A DNA stretch of 11,878 nucleotides from Lachnospira sp. UBA4285 (GTDB lineage: Bacteria > Bacillota > Clostridia > Lachnospirales > Lachnospiraceae). The notes under the pieces are model-generated. The model did no database searches. It saw nothing but the letters and a program-made list of their open reading frames with translations, and was not told the DNA's origin. A program made the position numbers and the translations under genes. Below, one piece after another: positions 11,859 through 11,878 of the stretch. Every line of letters begins with the position of its first letter. Positions within the stretch are counted from its first letter, which is position 1. The stretch is taken from NCBI GenBank assembly GCA_002394965.1, contig DGVL01000137.1, positions 13,281 to 25,158 of the forward strand, given 5' to 3'.

Positions 11859-11878
11859 GGCGAGGTAGCTCAGCTGGC
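11859..11878 (+). tRNA. Second tRNA gene, 5' end only
   Basis: The last 20 bases read GGCGAGG-TA-GCTC-AGCTGGC: a seven-base acceptor strand, the invariant T8, the D-stem GCTC and the start of the D-loop. The anticodon is beyond the window, so identity cannot be read. The opening resembles elongator tRNA-Met of some Clostridia, but this is only a guess. It is co-transcribed with tRNA-Val after a ten-base spacer. Confidence 0.8.

Noticed and set aside
1..11878. CRISPR arrays, insertion sequences, toxin-antitoxin or defence genes
   Set aside because: I looked for regularly spaced repeats, transposase motifs and typical small gene pairs and found none; the tRNA genes at the right edge show no integrase next to them within the window.

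Overview
The window looks like a chromosomal segment of a fairly GC-rich member of the Clostridia (Lachnospiraceae-like Firmicutes). The signs are strong AGGAGG-type ribosome binding sites, ATGA-coupled gene pairs, sigma-A-like promoters, a heterodimeric BmrCD-type ABC exporter, a short Firmicutes-type phasin-like protein and tRNA genes without an encoded CCA. I see no transposase, integrase, CRISPR array or phage gene. The assignment rests on gene style, not a database match. Because the DNA is GC-rich, many long open frames lie antisense to real genes; I treat them as shadows.

Layout. (1) Bases 1-4465, minus strand: the start of an M20 amidohydrolase (AbgB-like, cut by the window edge). Upstream of it lies a three-gene run of a Gfo/Idh/MocA oxidoreductase, a six-helix membrane protein and L-lactate dehydrogenase, the last two joined by an ATGA overlap. 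Upstream of these is a LysR-type regulator. The 106 bases between ldh and the M20 gene are dense: an intrinsic terminator and a promoter-like element whose 19-bp spacer holds a perfect dyad. (2) Bases 4466-4588: a short AT-rich divergent regulatory region between lysR and the exporter. (3) Bases 4589-8118, plus strand: two ATGA-coupled half-transporters forming one asymmetric ABC exporter, ended by a bidirectional terminator at about 8150-8191. (4) Bases 8214-10874, minus strand: a compact operon of an HPP-like duplicated membrane protein, a DUF362 protein with two [4Fe-4S] motifs, and a PPC/DUF296 protein. This conserved-looking trio has no evident named function and is the best candidate for an undescribed module. 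(5) Bases 10875-11185: a 311-base divergent intergenic region with two promoters, four helically phased CCGG repeats and a leader RNA that can fold as a terminator/antiterminator switch. (6) Bases 11186-11641: the phasin-like protein. (7) Bases 11642-11878: a canonical promoter, tRNA-Val(UAC) and the 5' end of a second tRNA.

How the genes may work together (inference): the LysR regulator could control the exporter, its own gene and perhaps the downstream oxidoreductase-ldh run. The exporter heterodimer is self-contained. The HPP-like/DUF362/PPC operon suggests a membrane process tied to iron-sulfur redox chemistry, but the substrate cannot be read from the sequence. No PHA synthesis gene is visible beside the phasin-like gene.
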